A stretch of 9,947 nt of DNA, taken from positions 1 to 9,947 of the forward strand of contig JAQCLA010000077.1 in NCBI GenBank assembly GCA_027592105.1, read 5' to 3'. Under the pieces are notes generated by a model that saw nothing but the letters and a program-made list of their open reading frames with translations, did no database searches and was not told the DNA's origin. Both the position numbers and the translations under genes were made by a program. The DNA is from Pseudomonadota bacterium. GTDB taxonomy: Bacteria > Pseudomonadota > Alphaproteobacteria > Rhodobacterales > Rhodobacteraceae. Below are positions 6,808-9,947 of the stretch, piece by piece; the stretch's first letter is position 1; every line of letters begins with the position of its first letter.

Positions 6808-6978
6808 AGCGCACAGCCTGTTGCAGCGCAGGCGTTCAATCGGCTGTGCGCGCATGGCAGCGCGGGAAATATGCCTCAAATCTAGGCAATTGCGTGGAAA
6901 TGGGGCCATCCCCCGTCATCAAATCGTTGCGTTTGCCATGAATGGCGCTAGATCTGGTGCCAACGAAGGGGAGTGCGC
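6808..6978 (+). promoter_or_regulatory. Leader region of the C26 hydrolase gene
   Basis: No gene is seen here. An inverted repeat TGCCT-N7-AGGCA (6872-6888) lies about 90 nt before the start codon and is a candidate operator. AAGGGGAG (6966-6973) is the ribosome binding site, 5 nt before ATG 6979. A TTGCGT followed by TAGATC about 16 nt later, around 6926-6953, is a weak promoter candidate only. Confidence 0.3.
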
Positions 6979-7758
6979 ATGGCCCGGCCCGTCATTGGCA
7001 TCATCGGCAATCATCACCTGATCAATGATCAGTATGCGACCCATGCGGGCGGCACGATGACATCGCAAGCCGTGGCTGAGGTATCGGGCGGCCTGCCCTT
7101 GGTCATCCCCGCCGATCTGCGTTTCGTCTGCATCAAGGAATTGATGGAGGTGTGTGACGGGTTCCTTTTCACCGGCGGTCGGCCGAATGTGCATCCCGAG
7201 GAATATGGCGAGCAAGAGACCGCCGCGCATGGGGCCTTTGACCGGGCGCGTGACGCGGTGGCATTGCCGCTGATCCGGGCCTGCGTGGCACGTGGCCAGC
7301 CGATCTTGGGCGTGTGCCGTGGCTTTCAGGAACTCAATGTCGCGATGGGCGGCTCGCTCTACCCCGAGATCCGCGACCTGCCGGGGCGCATGAACCACCG
7401 CATGCCGCCCGATGGCACGCTGGAAGAGAAATTCGCGCTCCGCCACCCGGTGCGATTTACCGAAAACGGCCCCTTCCACAAGCTTTTCGGCGCGACCGAG
7501 GTGATGACCAACACGCTCCATGGCCAAGGCATCAAGCAGGCGGGCAAACAGATCGTGATCGACGGCTATGCCCCCGATGACACGCCCGAGGCGATTTATG
7601 TCGCGGGTGCGCCGGGCTTCACCATGTCCGTGCAATGGCATCCCGAGTATCGCGCGGCGCAAGACCCGGTGTCACGCCCGCTCTTTGCCGCCTTTGGTGC
7701 GGCCGCGCGCGCTTGGGCCGAGGGCCGCCGCCCGATGCCCGTGGCCGACGTCGCCTGA
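6979..7758 (+). CDS. Peptidase C26, gamma-glutamyl-GABA hydrolase family (PuuD-like)
   Basis: This 259-residue class I glutamine amidotransferase-like hydrolase belongs to the family of E. coli PuuD, which releases GABA from gamma-glutamyl-GABA in putrescine breakdown. The Cys-His-Glu triad is C113 in GVCRGFQE, and H221 and E223 in QWHPEY, each one residue before the PuuD positions. FLFTGGRPNVHPEEYG is the usual family segment, and NTLHGQGIK holds the conserved His of the TxHHQ-like region. Family members also act on other gamma-glutamyl compounds, so the substrate is not fixed by sequence; no puuA-, puuB- or puuC-like gene is in the window. The ATG at 6979 is preferred over GTG 6973 because AAGGGGAG ends 5 nt before it and overlaps the GTG. 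The gene stands alone and converges on the 60-residue ORF with a 12-nt gap and no terminator between them. Confidence 0.92.
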   Translation: MARPVIGIIGNHHLINDQYATHAGGTMTSQAVAEVSGGLPLVIPADLRFVCIKELMEVCDGFLFTGGRPNVHPEEYGEQETAAHGAFDRARDAVALPLIRACVARGQPILGVCRGFQELNVAMGGSLYPEIRDLPGRMNHRMPPDGTLEEKFALRHPVRFTENGPFHKLFGATEVMTNTLHGQGIKQAGKQIVIDGYAPDDTPEAIYVAGAPGFTMSVQWHPEYRAAQDPVSRPLFAAFGAAARAWAEGRRPMPVADVA

Positions 7759-7770
7759 ACAAACCTGCAC

Positions 7771-7953
7771 TTAACCCTGATAAGCGCCACGCAATTCACG
7801 GATCTGGGCGCGGATCTTTTCCCATGTCGCGGCATTTTCGGCTTGGCCTGCCGCCCGCGCGCTGGCGGCTTTCTGTGCGGCCTCGGCCTCGGCCTTGGCG
7901 CCATGGGCGTCGTAGAGGTTGCGGGCATATTGCACATAATCTTTGTGGTCCAT
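7771..7953 (-). CDS. Small Ala-rich protein of unknown function (60 aa)
   Basis: A 60-residue protein beginning MDHKDYVQYARNLYDAHG and ending IRAQIRELRGAYQG. I do not recognise a named family, but similar short ORFs seem familiar from Rhodobacterales. The middle (about 18-50) is rich in Ala, Glu, Lys and Gln and should form one or two amphipathic helices, so a small helical hairpin or coiled coil is likely. There are no cysteines and no membrane segment. The start is well supported: GGAGGAG (7959-7965) lies 5 nt upstream of ATG 7953. A longer in-frame ORF from 8088 is rejected because it passes through that site and has untypical composition. It lies 143 nt downstream of the DNA ligase on the same strand, so it may be co-transcribed, with a hairpin just before its ribosome binding site. 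Confidence 0.75.
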   Translation of the reverse strand: MDHKDYVQYARNLYDAHGAKAEAEAAQKAASARAAGQAENAATWEKIRAQIRELRGAYQG

Positions 7954-7972
7954 CTTGGCTCCTCCCATCGCG

Positions 7973-8001
7973 GGGCGTCGGCCTTGAGTGGGGCCACGCC
8001 C
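7973..8001 (-). other. Hairpin between ligase and small ORF
   Basis: GGGCGT (7973-7978) pairs with ACGCCC (7996-8001), and GGCC (7980-7983) pairs with GGCC (7992-7995), with one bulged base (7979) and an 8-nt loop. On the minus-strand transcript the stem ends 7 nt before the GGAGGAG of the small ORF. It could end ligase transcription, mark an mRNA processing point or tune translation of the small ORF. No T-tract is present. Confidence 0.35.
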
Positions 8002-8096
8002 TGCACCAAGACTAACACAAGGAGCCATGCCTGCAGGGCGGGCAGATGTCTTTGCGCGGATTTGGGCGAGACATCGCCGATGATCCATGCGCGCGC

Positions 8097-9695
8097 TTAG
8101 CCGAATTGGGCCAGCATCGCCTTGAGATCATCAAGGCTTGCCACCTCGGCCACGGGCTTGTCGCGCCGCCACCGCAGCATGCGCGGAAAGCGCAAAGCCA
8201 CGCCCGATTTGTGGCGCGGGCTGGCTTGGATGCCCTCGAAGGCAATCTCGAAAACCAATTCGGGGCGCACTGCGCGTACCGGGCCGAAGCGGTCGGTGGT
8301 ATGCGCGCGCACCCAAGTCGTGATCTCGCGAAACTCGGCATCGGTCAGCCCGGAATAGGCCTTGGTGAATGGCACGAGCGCGGCACCATCGCGCACGGCA
8401 AAAGTGAAATCGGTGTAAAGCGTCGCGCGCCGCCCCGATCCTGCCTGTGCATAGATCATCACCGCGTCGATGGTCAGCGGGTCAAGCTTCCATTTCCACA
8501 TATCGCCGCGCCGCCGCCCCGCGTGATAGGGCGCGCCAAGACGCTTGAGCATCAAGCCCTCGGCACCGCGATCACGCGCCTTGGCCCGCATCGCGGCAAG
8601 CCCTGCCCAATCACGCGCCACAATCGCAGGCGACAGGCGCAGCGGCACGGTTTCGGGCAGATCGCGCAACAATTCCGCCAAAAGCGCCCGCCGCGCATCG
8701 AAGGGGCGCGCGCGCAGATCATCGCCCTGCCATTCGAGCAGATCATAGGCCATGATCAGCGCGGGCGCCTCGGTCAAGAGCCGCTTTGGCACGGTTTTGC
8801 GCCCGATGCGGGGTTGCAGCTTGGCAAAGCCCAAGGGGCGGCCCATCGCATGATCCCATGCCAGCACCTCGCCATCGATCACGGTGCCATCGGGCAGGGC
8901 CGCAGCGATTGCCGCCACTTCGGGAAAGCGGTCGGTCATCAACTCTTCGCCGCGCGACCACAGGTAATGATCCCCGCCCCGCTTGATCAGCTGGCCCCGG
9001 ATACCATCCCACTTATCCTCGGCCAGCCAATTGTCGCGGTCGCCCAGTTCCGCGGGCGCAAGATCAAGCTGATGGGCCAACGCGAAGGGATAGGGCCGCG
9101 AGAGCGATGCCGCCGGATCATGCCCCATGATCAGCCCCGCCCAATCCGTATTGTCGGGTGACCAATCCCCCATCAGCCGATGGATCAATTCCGCCTTATC
9201 GACCCCCGTCGCCTCGGCCAAGGCGCGCGTCATCAGCTTTTGGCTGACCCCCATGCGCCAGCCCCCGGTGATCAGCTTGTTGAACACGAAACGCTCGACC
9301 GGGGGCAGCCCATCCCATGCGCGCAAGACGAAGGCACGCCGCGCCGCATCATCGGCCCCATCCAGCGCGCGCAGATCGGCGATCCAACCGCTCAGCGATG
9401 TTTCGATCCGCTGGGTCGGCGCGGGCAAGATCAGCGCGATCGTCTCGGACAGATCGCCCACCACGGGGTAGCAGGTCTCAAACAACCACGGCGCGATGCC
9501 CGCCGCCTCTGCCGCCCAATGGCGCAGCTTGGTGGTGGTGATACTGCGCCGTGGCCTGCGCCCCGACAAAAGCGCCACGGTCCACAGTCTGTCATCCTCG
9601 GGGGCAGTGCGGAAGTAATCCGCCAGTTCTGCAACCTTGAGGCTGGTGCGCGTGGTTTGATCCAGCGCCGTAACCAGCGCAGCGAAATCCTTCAT
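8097..9695 (-). CDS. ATP-dependent DNA ligase, cisplatin damage response (PP_1105) type
   Basis: This 532-residue enzyme seals DNA nicks using ATP in repair, beside the essential NAD-dependent LigA. An N-terminal helical DNA-binding domain (about 1-200) precedes the nucleotidyltransferase core. Motif I is EDKWDGIRGQ with the AMP-accepting Lys228; the others are SRGEEL, DGEVLAWD (Glu276, motif III), AYDLLEW (IIIa), EGLMLKR (379-385, motif IV) and MWKWKLDPLTIDAV (K401/K403, motif V). An OB-fold domain follows. The length and the N-terminal LADYFRTAPEDDRLWTVALL point to TIGR04120, the LigB type of Pseudomonas putida, normally clustered with a Lhr-core helicase, an MBL-fold exonuclease and a phosphoesterase. 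Helicase and phosphoesterase are not found downstream here. Its ATG overlaps the stop of the preceding hydrolase by 4 nt (ATGA), so the two are translationally coupled; only a weak AAGG lies upstream. Confidence 0.93.
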   Translation of the reverse strand: MKDFAALVTALDQTTRTSLKVAELADYFRTAPEDDRLWTVALLSGRRPRRSITTTKLRHWAAEAAGIAPWLFETCYPVVGDLSETIALILPAPTQRIETSLSGWIADLRALDGADDAARRAFVLRAWDGLPPVERFVFNKLITGGWRMGVSQKLMTRALAEATGVDKAELIHRLMGDWSPDNTDWAGLIMGHDPAASLSRPYPFALAHQLDLAPAELGDRDNWLAEDKWDGIRGQLIKRGGDHYLWSRGEELMTDRFPEVAAIAAALPDGTVIDGEVLAWDHAMGRPLGFAKLQPRIGRKTVPKRLLTEAPALIMAYDLLEWQGDDLRARPFDARRALLAELLRDLPETVPLRLSPAIVARDWAGLAAMRAKARDRGAEGLMLKRLGAPYHAGRRRGDMWKWKLDPLTIDAVMIYAQAGSGRRATLYTDFTFAVRDGAALVPFTKAYSGLTDAEFREITTWVRAHTTDRFGPVRAVRPELVFEIAFEGIQASPRHKSGVALRFPRMLRWRRDKPVAEVASLDDLKAMLAQFG

Positions 9696-9947
9696 CGCGG
9701 GGCCTTTTGCTGCAAAAAGGCCCCCAAAGCGGCCAAGGCAAGCTCAGCGGCGGGGGCGCGCCCTGCATGGATATGCCAGACATGCGGCAACCCTGGCCAA
9801 AGATCCAGATGCGCATCGGTCATGCGTGCGGCAAGGGCGGCTGCGTCATGGGCCAAGACCTCCTCCGCCCCGGCTTGGATCATCACCGGCGGCAGGCCCG
9901 TGAGATCGCCCAGCAAGGGCGAGATCATGGGATCATGCGCATCGCGC
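9692..9947 (-). CDS. Alpha/beta hydrolase (HSL-like), C-terminal part, cut by the window edge
   Basis: The last 84 residues of a hydrolase; the frame is open to the right edge, so the internal Met near 9928 is not its start. DPMISPLLGDLTGLPPVMIQ, AGAEEVLAHDAAALAARM and WPGLPHVWH match the C-terminal end of the hormone-sensitive-lipase (alpha/beta hydrolase fold-3) family of esterases. The catalytic His is probably the first of HVWH. The catalytic acid, usually Asp in this region (GSDE in related proteins), appears to be Glu in GAEE, although the alignment is short. The nucleophile Ser and oxyanion motif (HGGG) would lie beyond the window. The stop overlaps the ligase start (ATGA), so both genes share one transcript. 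The substrate is unknown. Confidence 0.8.
   Translation of the reverse strand, partial: RDAHDPMISPLLGDLTGLPPVMIQAGAEEVLAHDAAALAARMTDAHLDLWPGLPHVWHIHAGRAPAAELALAALGAFLQQKAPR

Noticed and set aside
6746..6978. Riboswitch or tRNA in the 233-nt gap before the C26 gene
   Set aside because: The stem-loop there does not fit a cloverleaf and I see no known riboswitch core; only the hairpin and a short inverted repeat are supported.
7954..8088. Longer start for the 60-residue ORF
   Set aside because: It would run through the hairpin and the GGAGGAG ribosome binding site, and its residues look non-coding.
8046..9161. 371-residue plus-strand ORF opposite the DNA ligase
   Set aside because: The opposite strand encodes all ligase motifs in order; this frame is His/Arg-rich and without any family marks or ribosome binding site.
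1..9947. CRISPR array, insertion sequence, prophage or defence island
   Set aside because: There are no regularly spaced direct repeats, transposase, integrase, phage or toxin-antitoxin-like genes, and base composition looks even across the window.

Overview
The window is GC-rich chromosomal DNA of an alphaproteobacterium, most likely a member of the Rhodobacteraceae (Rhodobacterales). This rests on codon use, on two copies of a G/C-run intergenic hairpin repeat of a kind I associate with that family, on a Hint-domain protein of the rhodobacterial type, and on the gene complement. It is an inference from content, not a database match. Nothing suggests a prophage, transposon, CRISPR array or RNA gene; the window is mostly housekeeping and DNA-repair genes.

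Layout, left to right. (1) 1-1127, minus: the N-terminal 375 residues of a PepN-type aminopeptidase, running off the left edge. (2) 1128-1231: a short divergent promoter region. (3) 1232-3950, plus: a photolyase/cryptochrome-family flavoprotein, a 55-58 residue zinc-ribbon-like protein (DUF2256) and a Hint-domain protein whose usual nucleophile cysteine appears lost. A G/C-run hairpin repeat lies between the first two. (4) 3951-6745, plus: malate synthase G, then a GlcG/HbpS-family protein, separated by a second, inverted copy of the repeat. A long bulged stem-loop follows the GlcG-like gene. (5) 6979-7758, plus: a PuuD-like peptidase C26 (gamma-glutamyl-GABA hydrolase family). (6) 7771-9947, minus: an alpha/beta hydrolase (C-terminal part only), an ATP-dependent DNA ligase of the cisplatin-damage-response (PP_1105) type coupled to it by an ATGA overlap, and a 60-residue Ala-rich protein of unknown function that converges on the C26 gene.

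How they fit together. GlcB condenses glyoxylate with acetyl-CoA, and the GlcG-like gene behind it matches the pairing in the E. coli glc locus, although glycolate oxidase (glcDEF) is not in the window. The photolyase and the ligase are two separate repair units. The most interesting points are the photolyase, which lacks the proximal position of the classical tryptophan triad, ends in a possible sliding-clamp-binding peptide and sits beside DUF2256; the degenerate Hint domain; and the structured RNA elements after the GlcG-like gene and before the 60-residue ORF.
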